Below, in pieces: positions 1-8,068 of a stretch of DNA of 64,000 nucleotides. A program made the position numbers and the translations under genes. The notes below the pieces were generated by a model. The model made no database searches. It saw only the letters and a list, made by a program, of their open reading frames with translations, and was not told the origin of the DNA. Location: the NCBI RefSeq assembly GCF_001665835.1, contig NZ_LZSX01000088.1, positions 62,001 to 126,000 of the forward strand. Direction: 5' to 3'. The stretch comes from Mycobacterium colombiense. GTDB taxonomy: Bacteria > Actinomycetota > Actinomycetes > Mycobacteriales > Mycobacteriaceae. Every line of letters begins with the position of its first letter. Position 1 is the stretch's first letter.

Positions 1-302
1 CCGTGCGGGAGCTGGCCGACGAGATCGGCATCGGCGGCCGCGGCCCGGTGCTGGTTGGTTCACCGACCGAGGTGGCCGACGAACTCGAGCGGTGGGTCGA
101 CGAGGCCGACGTCGACGGATTCAATCTGGCCTACGTGACGACCCCGGGCACCTTCGTCGATTTCGCGAAATTCGTTGTCCCCGAGCTGCGTCGGCGGGGA
201 CGTGTGCCCGTGGAGTCGGCGCGCGCCACCCTGCGCCAACGGCTGGGCGCCGCCGGGCCGCTACTGCCGGCCGACCACCCGGGCGCGAAGTACCGCCGCT
301 GA
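1..302 (+). CDS. NtaA/SnaA/DszA-type flavin monooxygenase, C-terminal fragment
   Basis: This is the 3' end of a gene that begins before the window; the frame is open from base 3 and stops at 300-302. The last 99 residues match the C-terminus of FMN-dependent luciferase-like monooxygenases of the nitrilotriacetate/dibenzothiophene group. Visible signs are GSPTEVADELERWVDEADVDG (a nucleotide-handling helix region), GFNLAYVTTPG, and an ending rich in Arg and Pro. Such enzymes use reduced FMN from a partner reductase to oxidise organic substrates; the substrate cannot be told from this fragment. It converges with the next gene with a one-base gap. Family assignment is fairly firm, substrate unknown. 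Confidence 0.75.
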   Translation, partial: VRELADEIGIGGRGPVLVGSPTEVADELERWVDEADVDGFNLAYVTTPGTFVDFAKFVVPELRRRGRVPVESARATLRQRLGAAGPLLPADHPGAKYRR

Positions 303-303
303 A

Positions 304-1419
304 CTATGGCGCGACCGTCAGCCAATCCTTGAATCCGGACGGGTCGTGCCGGCCCAGCGCGCCGTGCTCGTAGAGGCCCCAGCCCTCGACCGGCTCGCCG
401 TCGCCGTCGCGGCAGACGGCGCGGCCGACATGGTCGATCACGCCGAAGCCCGCCCGGCCGATGATGGCCGGGTCGGCCATGTCGTAGGTCAGGCGCTCGG
501 AGAACTTCTCGCCCTTCCACATGCCGTGGATCCAGTCGGAGTCGCCGCCGTAGCCGCCGCCGACGTGAATGGGCACCGGCAGCTTGGATTCGACGTCGAA
601 GTGCACGGGGGTGCCGTCGGGGGCGGTGGCGTCGATCGTCGCGCCGGTCGGGATGCGGGTGCCGGAGCGGTAGTGGATCTTGACCCGCGGCCAGCCCAGC
701 TGCTCGACGCGGCCGTCGCGCCAGATCCGGGTGCAGTCGTTGAGCGAGCGGAACCCGTTGGGCTCCTCCTGGATGATCAGCACGATCGCGAAATCGTCGA
801 AGGCCATGGGCACGTACAGCCACCACATGCCCTCGAAGGGCGGGTCGGCGGGACGTCCCGCGGGCTCGGCCTCGCCGATCGGGCGGATGCCCCAGGACCG
901 GTCGCGGCTGCCCAGCCAGGTGTCGGGGTCGACGGCGATCTCCTCGCCGTCGATGACGATGTGTCCGCTCCAGCTGCCCAGCTGCGCAAAACGCTGCGCG
1001 TCCAGCGTCACCCGGTTGCCTGCCCGCAGGATGTGCGGTTGTTCCTGGACGACCTCGAACAGCCCTTTCCAGGTGAGATCGGCTGCGATGCCTTCGGTTT
1101 CGTCGAGGACGATCCGCAGCCGGTGCAGCGGTTCGATGACCTCGACGCGGTAACCGTTGACGTGCTGGTTGAGCCGGTCCTGGTCGATGGCGTCCGAGAC
1201 GTGCACGGCGGTCTGGGTGTCCCCGCGCCTGACGAGCAGGAACGCATCCTTGACCCCGAGGTTGGGGTAGTACCCGATGCCGCTGATCACGAAGATGTTC
1301 CCGGTGCGGTCGTGGGCGTTGAAGTAGGAGCGGTCGTAGAAGTTGCGGTCCGAGGAGCCCGGCCACGCGATCGGCTGGGGAATCTGATGTACCGGGAACT
1401 CGTCGAGTGGTCCGAGCAT
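304..1419 (-). CDS. Lipocalin/AttH-like hypothetical protein (DUF7064/7065-like)
   Basis: A 371-residue soluble protein with no signal peptide. I do not recognise a characterised function. The many Trp/Tyr and alternating beta-strand patterns (for example DRSWGIRPIGEAEP around residues 190-205 and GMWWLYVP) resemble the two-lobed AttH/CrtC-like calycin fold seen in actinobacterial DUF7064/DUF7065 proteins. The ATG at 1417-1419 overlaps the stop of the upstream phosphotransferase gene by one base, which decides this start and implies translational coupling. Pairing with an acyl-CoA-associated phosphotransferase suggests a role in metabolism of a lipophilic substrate; this is inference. Confidence 0.72.
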   Translation of the reverse strand: MLGPLDEFPVHQIPQPIAWPGSSDRNFYDRSYFNAHDRTGNIFVISGIGYYPNLGVKDAFLLVRRGDTQTAVHVSDAIDQDRLNQHVNGYRVEVIEPLHRLRIVLDETEGIAADLTWKGLFEVVQEQPHILRAGNRVTLDAQRFAQLGSWSGHIVIDGEEIAVDPDTWLGSRDRSWGIRPIGEAEPAGRPADPPFEGMWWLYVPMAFDDFAIVLIIQEEPNGFRSLNDCTRIWRDGRVEQLGWPRVKIHYRSGTRIPTGATIDATAPDGTPVHFDVESKLPVPIHVGGGYGGDSDWIHGMWKGEKFSERLTYDMADPAIIGRAGFGVIDHVGRAVCRDGDGEPVEGWGLYEHGALGRHDPSGFKDWLTVAP

Positions 1420-2555
1420 TACTGGTCCTCTCCGATAAGACGCTTCATCAATCCGGCGTGGTAGAACAGCGATTCGACATCGTCGGGCTTCTCGGTCTCG
1501 CCGAAGTGCACCCGGCGGGCGCCGGTGCGCATGAACACGCACGCCCACATCACGCCCGAGTACACGTAAAACCAGTGCAGGTCGCCGACTTCGACCCCGG
1601 CCAGCCGCGCGTAGGTGGCCCGCACGTCCTCCTCGCGCATCACCCCGGGCAGCCCCGGCAGGGTCGCCAGGCCCGCGAGTTCTTGAAAGACCATGTGCGC
1701 GAAAATCATCCACGCCACGTCGAGCTCCCGCGGCCCCAACGTGACCATCTCCCAGTCCAGCACCGCCACCGGACGGAAGTCGTTGTACAGCACGTTGCCC
1801 ACCCGGGCATCGCCCCACAGCAGCACGGGCTCGGCGGCGGCCGCCTCGGCCGGCCAGTTGGCTTCCAGCCAGTCGAAGGTCCGCTCCAGTAGCGGTGATC
1901 GCCCGATGTCGGGTACCGCGAAGTCATACCAGGACCGCACCCAGTTGAAATGCTTGCGCATCGCGGTGTCCCCGCTCTGGCCCTCGGTGAGGAAGCCAAA
2001 CGTGTTCTGCGCGTCCGGAATCGAGTGCAGCGTGGCCAGCACGCCGACGGTGGCGTCCTGCAGCTCGCGTTGCTTCTCGGCGGGCGCGTCGGCGAACCAG
2101 TTGCCGCCGAACGTGTACGGCATGACGTCGGGCGGCACCTCACCGGCGACGTAGTCCATCACGAAGAACGGTGTGCCGAGGACGTCGCCGGTGTTCTCCA
2201 GCCAGCGCACCCGGGGCACGGGCACATCGGTCAGCTCGCCGACTTTCCGGATGACGTCGAATTGGTGGTCGAGCCGGTAGGTCGGGAAGACCTGCACGTC
2301 CTCGGCGGTGGGGGCGACCCGCGCCACCAGCTTCTGCTCGGTCGGTTGCCCGTCCTGCTGCCAGCGGGTGCTCAGGATGATGGTCTCCGACGACATGCCC
2401 GTCGAGTCCACGCCGCTTTCCACGGTCACCTCGGGTTTTGCGGCATCCGGCAGTACGGTGGAGAGCCAGCGTGACAACACCGTCGGCAACGTCGTGACGT
2501 CACGGCTGGAGCGCTGGAGCCGGTCGACGTTGTCGACCGCGGGTTCTGTTGCCAT
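1419..2555 (-). CDS. Phosphotransferase family protein (APH/choline-kinase fold)
   Basis: A 378-residue kinase-fold protein of the APH family that in actinobacteria usually sits beside acyl-CoA dehydrogenase or lipid genes. The catalytic loop reads LLWGDARVGN, with Trp in place of the usual His before Gly-Asp, followed by the metal-binding VAVLDWE motif, both in the C-terminal lobe. The ATG at 2553-2555 is preceded by a strong AAGGAGG ribosome site, so a longer in-frame start further upstream is not needed. It probably phosphorylates a small hydroxylated or carboxylated metabolite rather than an antibiotic (inference). First gene of a two-gene operon, divergent from the TetR gene. Confidence 0.82.
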   Translation of the reverse strand: MATEPAVDNVDRLQRSSRDVTTLPTVLSRWLSTVLPDAAKPEVTVESGVDSTGMSSETIILSTRWQQDGQPTEQKLVARVAPTAEDVQVFPTYRLDHQFDVIRKVGELTDVPVPRVRWLENTGDVLGTPFFVMDYVAGEVPPDVMPYTFGGNWFADAPAEKQRELQDATVGVLATLHSIPDAQNTFGFLTEGQSGDTAMRKHFNWVRSWYDFAVPDIGRSPLLERTFDWLEANWPAEAAAAEPVLLWGDARVGNVLYNDFRPVAVLDWEMVTLGPRELDVAWMIFAHMVFQELAGLATLPGLPGVMREEDVRATYARLAGVEVGDLHWFYVYSGVMWACVFMRTGARRVHFGETEKPDDVESLFYHAGLMKRLIGEDQ

Positions 2556-2581
2556 AAGGTGCCTCCTTCGTTGAGGCAATT

Positions 2582-2600
2582 ACGATACGGTAGGTAGCGT
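2582..2600. promoter_or_regulatory. Candidate TetR operator in divergent intergenic region
   Basis: The 46-base gap between the phosphotransferase and TetR genes holds an imperfect inverted repeat ACGATAC-N5-GTAGCGT (six of seven positions complementary). It ends one base before the TetR start codon. Placement between a divergent TetR gene and its likely target is typical of an autoregulatory operator. Binding is inferred. Confidence 0.35.
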
Positions 2601-2601
2601 T

Positions 2602-3204
2602 ATGAAAGCAGACCCGTCCGGCCTTGACAAGGCCTCCGGCGCCGGCCGCCCGCGCGATCCGCGTATCGATTCGGCGATCCTATCGGCGACCGCCGAACTG
2701 CTTGTCCAAACAGGTTATTCCAACATCAGTTTGGCCGCGGTCGCCGAGCGCGCCGGCACCACGAAATCCGCGTTGTACCGGCGGTGGTCGAGCAAGGCCG
2801 AACTGGTGCACGAGGCGGCCTTCCCGACCGCACCGACCGCGCTGGAGTCGCCGGCCGGGGATATCGCCGCCGACATGCGGATGATGATCGAGGCCACCCG
2901 CGATGTGTTCACCACCCCGGTGGTACGCGCGGCGCTGCCCGGTTTGGTCGCCGACATGACGGCCGACCCCGCGCTCAATGCCCGGGTGATGGCGCGGTTC
3001 GTGGACTTGTTCACCGCGGTGCGGGTGCGGCTGCGCGAGGCGGTTGACCGGGGCGAAGCCCATCCCGATGTGGATCCGGACCGATTGATCGAGTTGATTG
3101 GGGGAGCGACGATGCTGCGGATGCTGCTGCGTCCGGAAGAAGCGCTCGACGACGCGTGGGTGGAACAGACAACGGCGATCGTCGTGCACGGGGTGCGGCG
3201 ATGA
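2602..3204 (+). CDS. TetR/AcrR family transcriptional regulator
   Basis: A 200-residue repressor-type protein. The N-terminal helix-turn-helix covers roughly residues 20-66, with LAAVAERAGTTKSALYRRW as the recognition region; the remainder is the helical ligand-binding and dimer domain (TetR_C-like). It is transcribed divergently from the phosphotransferase operon and its stop overlaps the SDR start by four bases (ATGA), so it is co-translated with the SDR. It probably controls itself and the flanking catabolic genes. The ligand is unknown. Confidence 0.9.
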   Translation: MKADPSGLDKASGAGRPRDPRIDSAILSATAELLVQTGYSNISLAAVAERAGTTKSALYRRWSSKAELVHEAAFPTAPTALESPAGDIAADMRMMIEATRDVFTTPVVRAALPGLVADMTADPALNARVMARFVDLFTAVRVRLREAVDRGEAHPDVDPDRLIELIGGATMLRMLLRPEEALDDAWVEQTTAIVVHGVRR

Positions 3205-4082
3205 CGGGGCGGCTCGCGGGCCGCGCCGCGATCGTCACCGGCGCCAGCCGCGGCCTGGGACGGGCGATCGCGCTGGCATTGGCGGCCGAGGGTGCCGCGG
3301 TGGCGGTTGCCGGGCGCACCGAAGAAGTCTGGGACGACCGGTTGCCGGGAACCATCGGCGAGACGGTCGCCGACATCGAGGCGGCGGGCGGGCGTGCCGT
3401 CGCGGTCCGCGCCGATCTGACCGACCGCGATCAGATCGCCCGGCTGGTGGATTCGGCACGAGAGGCATTGGGCCCCATCGGGATTCTGATCAATAATGCC
3501 GCCTTCACCGCGCCCGGGCGGCCACCGGTGCCCGGTGCCGAGCCGGGTGACAAAGCCGCCAAGGGTGCCCGTAAGCCGGCGGGGGCTGCCAAACCCGGCT
3601 GGCCGGGGTTCGTCAGCACGCCCCTGCACGCGTATCGCCGGCATTTCGACATCGCGGTGTTCGCGGCTTACGAGCTGATGCAGATGGTGTGCCCCGACAT
3701 GATCGAGGCCGGTGGCGGCTCGATCATCAACATCACCTCGGTCGCCTCGCGACTGCCCGGCGACGGCCCGTACGCCGACCGCAGCGGCGGGGTGCTGCCC
3801 GGCTACGGCGGATCCAAGGCCGCGCTCGAGCACCTGACCCAGTGCGCGGCATACGATCTCACCGACTACAACATCGCGGTCAACGCGTTGTCGCCGTCCA
3901 AAGCGATTCTCACGCCGGGGCTCTCCTACTATGCCCGCAACTTCGATGACACCGCATCGGAGGACGAATTCGCCAGCGCCGCAGTCGAATTGGTCCTGGT
4001 CGATCCCGCCAAGGTCACCGGGCGCACCATCGGCCACCTTCAGGTGCTCGACGGCAGCTTCCGGCCCTTCGCGGCGGATTAG
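3201..4082 (+). CDS. SDR family oxidoreductase
   Basis: A 293-residue NAD(P)-dependent short-chain dehydrogenase/reductase. The cofactor motif TGASRGLGRAIA lies near residues 12-23, the NNAA motif marks strand 4, and the catalytic pair is in YGGSKAALE. An insert of about 35 residues rich in Pro/Lys/Ala after NNAA (the GAEPGDKAAKGARKPAG region) is longer than in classical SDRs. The ATG at 3201 overlaps the TetR stop; an in-frame start 45 bases earlier would lie inside the TetR gene and is not preferred. It overlaps the next gene tail-to-tail by four bases. Substrate unknown. Confidence 0.88.
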   Translation: MTGRLAGRAAIVTGASRGLGRAIALALAAEGAAVAVAGRTEEVWDDRLPGTIGETVADIEAAGGRAVAVRADLTDRDQIARLVDSAREALGPIGILINNAAFTAPGRPPVPGAEPGDKAAKGARKPAGAAKPGWPGFVSTPLHAYRRHFDIAVFAAYELMQMVCPDMIEAGGGSIINITSVASRLPGDGPYADRSGGVLPGYGGSKAALEHLTQCAAYDLTDYNIAVNALSPSKAILTPGLSYYARNFDDTASEDEFASAAVELVLVDPAKVTGRTIGHLQVLDGSFRPFAAD

Positions 4083-5485
4083 ACCGACGCGCCGTTAGGC
4101 GGGTCGGGATCGCCGCGAAGGAGCTCGTCGGGATGGTGGGCGTGATTCACAGCGGGCGGTCCGTTGCCGTCGGTCCAGCCAAGTCGCCCGTTGCCGACGA
4201 CCGAAGTGCGCCATTCGCCCCTGCCCACCGCGCCGTGGTCGGAGCCGCAGGCGAAGAACAGGTTGTCGGCATCGGTCCGGCCTCCGTCCGCCCATTCGTG
4301 TGCATGGTGAACCTCGCAGTGATAGCCGGGTTCGAGGCAATTGGGGTGGGTACATCCGCGGTCCCGGGCGAAGCAGATGAGGCGCTGATCCGCGGTCGCG
4401 ATGCGTTTCTGGCGCCCGAGATACAGCGGCCGGCCGGTGTGCTCGTCGAACACGGCGAGATAGTGGATTACCTTGGCGGCCATGCGAATCAGATCCGGCA
4501 TCGGCAGTCGTGAGCCGCCGCCGGTGTGCGCCGGTGCGGGCATCGGAATCGACGAGTCGACCGAGGCGTGCGCGGCCCGGTCCAGTTCGGCCAGCGTGGT
4601 GGTGGCGATCACGGTGACGGGATGGCCGCGGTGCATCCCGAGACCGCCGGAGGCGATAGCCGTTTGGAGGCCGAGCTTGAGGGCGTCGTGGCAGCGTTGG
4701 GCCGGTGTGCGGTCGTCGCGCGCCTCGGGATCGCTGTCGGGCGTCTGATGGCGGCCGGGGCGCACCGCCGCTTCCAGGGCTTCGAAGTAAGCCCGGGCCT
4801 CGGGATCCAATAGACCGGTGAGCCGTGACATCCCATCGGGCCCTTGCGGGCTCAGGTGCACACCCCGGCGGCGGGCCCGATCGACATCGGTGAAACGACC
4901 GTCGGGATTGAGATAGTCGGCAATCCGGTGGCCCAGCCTGGTGACCACCGCGGCGTCGAGCTTCGTCGCGTGCCGCACCAGCGTGCGCTCCGCGTCGGCC
5001 GCATCGACAGGGGAGACGCAGGACGGCAACGTGTCGACCGCGGCGCACACGGCGCGGATGTGGTCCTCGCCGACCGCGCCGCCGGCCACCGCCGCGGCCA
5101 ACGCCGGCAACTCGGGTGCCAATGGTGTGCCGGTCAGCGAACGTCGCGGCCGCAGACGCGCCGCGAGCCTGAAGCGGCGCGCGACTTCTCTGGGCGTGAT
5201 GCGGAGCCGCGCCCACAAGATGCCGCGCACCCCGGGCACGCACCCCGCCTCGTCCGGCGGGTCGGCGATCTCACCGAAGACCCGATACATCAGACCCCGG
5301 TTGATGCGGTCCTGGACTTCCAGGCGTTCGGCCAGATCAACCCGAAAGGCGTTGCCGACCACCTCCGACGGGGTCTGACGCAGCACCTCATGGGCCGCAT
5401 CGATCGCGTCAAGCGCGGAGCAGATTCGCTCCCGCGCCCGTTCGGCGTCCATGAAAGTGCCCACCCAGTCCACGCTATAGAACAT
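4079..5485 (-). CDS. DUF222/HNH endonuclease domain protein (13E12 repeat family)
   Basis: A 468-residue protein of the mycobacterial 13E12 family. The N-terminal two thirds is the helical DUF222 region. The C-terminus carries an HNH nuclease with CTHPNCLEPGYHCEVHH, in which paired cysteines and the HH pair match the zinc-finger HNH type, followed by DADNLFFAC. These genes occur in many copies in mycobacteria, and some sit in mobile contexts; their biological role is unsettled. I chose the ATG at 5483-5485; a TTG six codons upstream (5503) is also in frame and neither has a clear ribosome site. Confidence 0.85.
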   Translation of the reverse strand: MFYSVDWVGTFMDAERARERICSALDAIDAAHEVLRQTPSEVVGNAFRVDLAERLEVQDRINRGLMYRVFGEIADPPDEAGCVPGVRGILWARLRITPREVARRFRLAARLRPRRSLTGTPLAPELPALAAAVAGGAVGEDHIRAVCAAVDTLPSCVSPVDAADAERTLVRHATKLDAAVVTRLGHRIADYLNPDGRFTDVDRARRRGVHLSPQGPDGMSRLTGLLDPEARAYFEALEAAVRPGRHQTPDSDPEARDDRTPAQRCHDALKLGLQTAIASGGLGMHRGHPVTVIATTTLAELDRAAHASVDSSIPMPAPAHTGGGSRLPMPDLIRMAAKVIHYLAVFDEHTGRPLYLGRQKRIATADQRLICFARDRGCTHPNCLEPGYHCEVHHAHEWADGGRTDADNLFFACGSDHGAVGRGEWRTSVVGNGRLGWTDGNGPPAVNHAHHPDELLRGDPDPPNGASV

Positions 5486-5559
5486 ACGTTCGAGTTCAAC
5501 CAAGCAAGGGAAATATGTGGATGAACTGCCGACTGTGGATAAGCAGGAACGCCGGTCCT

Positions 5560-5571
5560 GGCCCTAGGGCC
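5560..5571. repeat. 12-base perfect palindrome upstream of the DUF4129 operon
   Basis: GGCCCTAGGGCC is a perfect palindrome between the HNH gene and the moxR-type operon, and lies 70 bases before the preferred start. It could be an operator, but short GC palindromes are common in this genome, so functional meaning is uncertain. Confidence 0.3.
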
Positions 5572-5640
5572 GCCTGACGTGCAAGTATGAGGAAAGTCAG
5601 TGCCGCGACGGCGGCAGGCAACCAATCGAGTGGTGTGCCA

Positions 5641-6585
5641 ATGCCTGGTATGGACAAGCCGACAGGGCGAGTCGTTGCCCTGATCGTTCTGCTGCTCGTG
5701 GTCGCTGCCGCCCTGCGCGGCTACCTCCCCGCTCGCCACGAGGCGATGCGCAGCGAGTCGGGCGGCCGGGCGGCGCTGACGTTCGTGGTAGCGATTCTCG
5801 CGGTGACGCTCGCGCTGATCGCGGTCGCCGTCGTCGCGCGGTTGCGCGACCCCCGGGCTCCCGCACCGACTGCGGGTGGTCTGTCCGACATGCTGGGCAC
5901 CGGTAAAGGACGACCGAGCTGGCGCGTGTTGTTGATCGGAGTCGCGGTGATCGCGGCCTGGCTGCTGATCGTGGTACTGCTGGCCCGGTTCTTGGGCCAC
6001 GGTGTCGCCCCCTCCGCGCAATCGCCCGACGGTGGCGCGGCGGCCTCGACGCACCCGCCCGCACAGCCGCCGCAGCAGCATCCGCACCGTCCGCGCGGCG
6101 GCTCCCAGGACCTGCTGGGGATCCTGCTCGTCTGCACGGTCGCCATGTTGGTGATGTTCGTTGCCGGGACGGTGGCCTCGGCGCGGCGGCGTCCGCCGGC
6201 TCCCGTCAACGCCGACGAGCCGGCGGAATCCCCGGCGCCCGCGCCGCGTTCGGAGTCGCTGGCGCGAGCCGCCGAGCGTGGACTGGCCGAGATGACAGAC
6301 CTGAGCCGCGAACCGCGAGAGGCGATCATCGCCTGCTATGCCGCGATGGAACGCGAACTCGCACACGTTCCGGGCGCGGTGCCCCAGGAGTTCGACACCC
6401 CGACCGAGGTGTTGGCCCGCGCTGTTGAACACCATGCGCTGCACGCCGACAACGCCATCCAATTGGTGAACCTGTTCGCCGAGGCGCGGTTCAGCCCCCA
6501 CGTGATGAACGAGGGCCACCGCGACATCGCGGTGGGCGTGCTTCGACTGGTCCTCGATGAGCTGGGCTCCCGGAGCGCCGCATGA
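5641..6585 (+). CDS. DUF4129 membrane protein (Rv3166c-like)
   Basis: A membrane protein of 314 residues from the ATG at 5641 (an ATG at 5587 would add 18). Three hydrophobic segments are evident, near residues 10-28, 45-65 and 95-120 of the preferred form. A Pro/His-rich stretch, a further membrane segment and a cytosolic DUF4129-like C-terminus containing IIACYAAMERELAHVPGA follow. It heads the DUF4129 - small protein - MoxR - DUF58 - membrane protein operon, a conserved actinobacterial set that may act in cell-envelope or protein-complex maturation. The molecular role is not established. The start is uncertain because neither ATG has a strong ribosome site. Confidence 0.8.
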   Translation: MPGMDKPTGRVVALIVLLLVVAAALRGYLPARHEAMRSESGGRAALTFVVAILAVTLALIAVAVVARLRDPRAPAPTAGGLSDMLGTGKGRPSWRVLLIGVAVIAAWLLIVVLLARFLGHGVAPSAQSPDGGAAASTHPPAQPPQQHPHRPRGGSQDLLGILLVCTVAMLVMFVAGTVASARRRPPAPVNADEPAESPAPAPRSESLARAAERGLAEMTDLSREPREAIIACYAAMERELAHVPGAVPQEFDTPTEVLARAVEHHALHADNAIQLVNLFAEARFSPHVMNEGHRDIAVGVLRLVLDELGSRSAA

Positions 6586-7064
6586 AAAAGGTTATTTCCC
6601 TGGGCGTTTGCCTCATCGTCGGTGTAGAACTGCTGGCACTGACACAGCACGATCGGCGATGGGTGTTGGCGGCCGCCGGTGTCGGGCTGGCCGTGGTGTT
6701 GCTCAGTCTTCGTCGAGCCCTGGCGCGCGGCTTCGATGCGCGCACGGATCCGGGCGCCGACGAGCTCGGGGATTCGTTGCGCCGCTGGCTTTCCACCACC
6801 GAGACGACGATCCGGTGGTCGGAGGCCACCCGGGCCGACTGGGACCGCCATCTGCGCCCGATGCTCGCGCGTCGCTACGAGATGACAACCGGCCAAAGGC
6901 AATCCAAAGACCCTGCGGCCTTCCACGCGACCGGGCGCATGCTCTTCGGCGCGGAACTGTGGGAATGGGTCAATCCCAACAACGTCAGACGCAGCGGTGA
7001 CCACGAACCCGGTCCGGGTCGTGCGGCGCTGGAAGAGATTCTGCTGAAGCTGGAGCAGGTATGA
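6582..7064 (+). CDS. Small membrane-anchored hypothetical protein (Rv3165c-like)
   Basis: A 160-residue protein with two N-terminal hydrophobic segments (about residues 4-20 and 27-43) and a charged cytosolic domain. The ATG overlaps the stop of the DUF4129 gene (ATGA), so the two are translationally coupled. No catalytic motif is visible. Its fixed position between the DUF4129 and MoxR genes suggests that it belongs to the same membrane complex; this rests on context only. Confidence 0.8.
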   Translation: MKKVISLGVCLIVGVELLALTQHDRRWVLAAAGVGLAVVLLSLRRALARGFDARTDPGADELGDSLRRWLSTTETTIRWSEATRADWDRHLRPMLARRYEMTTGQRQSKDPAAFHATGRMLFGAELWEWVNPNNVRRSGDHEPGPGRAALEEILLKLEQV

Positions 7065-7083
7065 CAGGAGGCGCGATCCCAAC

Positions 7084-8061
7084 ATGACGCTGCCGGCCGC
7101 AACCACGACCGCACACTGCGAAGCGATTCTCGACGAAATAGAGCGCGTGGTGGTGGGAAAGCGCTCCGCACTGCGGCTTATCCTCACCACGGTCCTCGCG
7201 CGCGGCCACGTCCTCATCGAAGACCTGCCCGGCCTGGGCAAGACGCTGATCGCGAGATCCTTCGCCGCCGCGCTGGGGCTGCAATTCACCCGGGTGCAGT
7301 TCACGCCCGATCTGTTGCCGGCGGACCTGCTCGGCTCGACGATCTACGACATGCAGTCCGGCCGCTTCGCGTTCCGGCCCGGTCCCATCTTCACCAACTT
7401 GCTGCTGGCCGACGAGATCAATCGCACGCCGCCGAAAACCCAGGCGGCGCTGCTGGAGGCGATGGCCGAAGGCCAGGTCAGCATCGACGGCGAAACGCAC
7501 CAGCTGCCAAAGCCTTTCATCGTCCTGGCCACCGATAACCCAATCGAGTACGAGGGCACGTATCCGCTGCCCGAGGCGCAACTCGACCGATTCGCGATCC
7601 GGCTGGAATTGCGGTATCTCAGCGAGCAGGACGAGACCTCGATGCTGCGCCGCCGCCTCGAGCGCGGCTCGGCCGAACCGACGGTCAACCAGGTGGTGGA
7701 CGCGCATGACCTGCTGGCCATGCGCGAATCGGTCGAGCAGGTGACCGTGCACGAAGACGTCCTGCACTACGTGGTGTCGCTGGCCAATGCGACGCGACAC
7801 CACCCGCAGGTTGCGGTGGGCGCCAGTCCGCGCGCCGAACTCGACGTGGTGCAACTCGCCCGCGCCCGCGCGTTGCTGCTCGGCCGCGACTACGTCATTC
7901 CCGAGGATGTGAAGGCGCTCGCCATCGCGGCGGTCTCGCACCGAATCACTTTGCGCCCCGAAATGTGGGTGCGAAAGATCCAGGGAGCCGATGTGATCGC
8001 AGAGTTGTTGCACCGCCTGCCGGTGCCGCGAACCGGATCCGGCGCCGGAGACGCCGGATGA
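7084..8061 (+). CDS. moxR3: MoxR-family AAA+ ATPase
   Basis: A 325-residue AAA+ ATPase of the MoxR family. Walker A is EDLPGLGKTLIARS (about residues 42-55), Walker B is LLLADEINRTPPKTQ, sensor 1 lies in VLATDNPIEYEGTYPLPEAQ, and the arginine finger is in the AQLDRF region. MoxR proteins are chaperone-like ATPases that act with DUF58/VWA-type partners to mature or remodel other proteins, and the DUF58 gene follows directly. The symbol is given because order and size match Rv3164c as I remember it. It starts 19 bases after the previous stop. Confidence 0.9.
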   Translation: MTLPAATTTAHCEAILDEIERVVVGKRSALRLILTTVLARGHVLIEDLPGLGKTLIARSFAAALGLQFTRVQFTPDLLPADLLGSTIYDMQSGRFAFRPGPIFTNLLLADEINRTPPKTQAALLEAMAEGQVSIDGETHQLPKPFIVLATDNPIEYEGTYPLPEAQLDRFAIRLELRYLSEQDETSMLRRRLERGSAEPTVNQVVDAHDLLAMRESVEQVTVHEDVLHYVVSLANATRHHPQVAVGASPRAELDVVQLARARALLLGRDYVIPEDVKALAIAAVSHRITLRPEMWVRKIQGADVIAELLHRLPVPRTGSGAGDAG

Positions 8062-8068
8062 GCCCGGC

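Noticed and set aside
5534..5542. TGTGGATAA, identical to an E. coli-type DnaA box
   Set aside because: A single nine-base match with no cluster, AT-rich region or replication genes; expected by chance in a genome.
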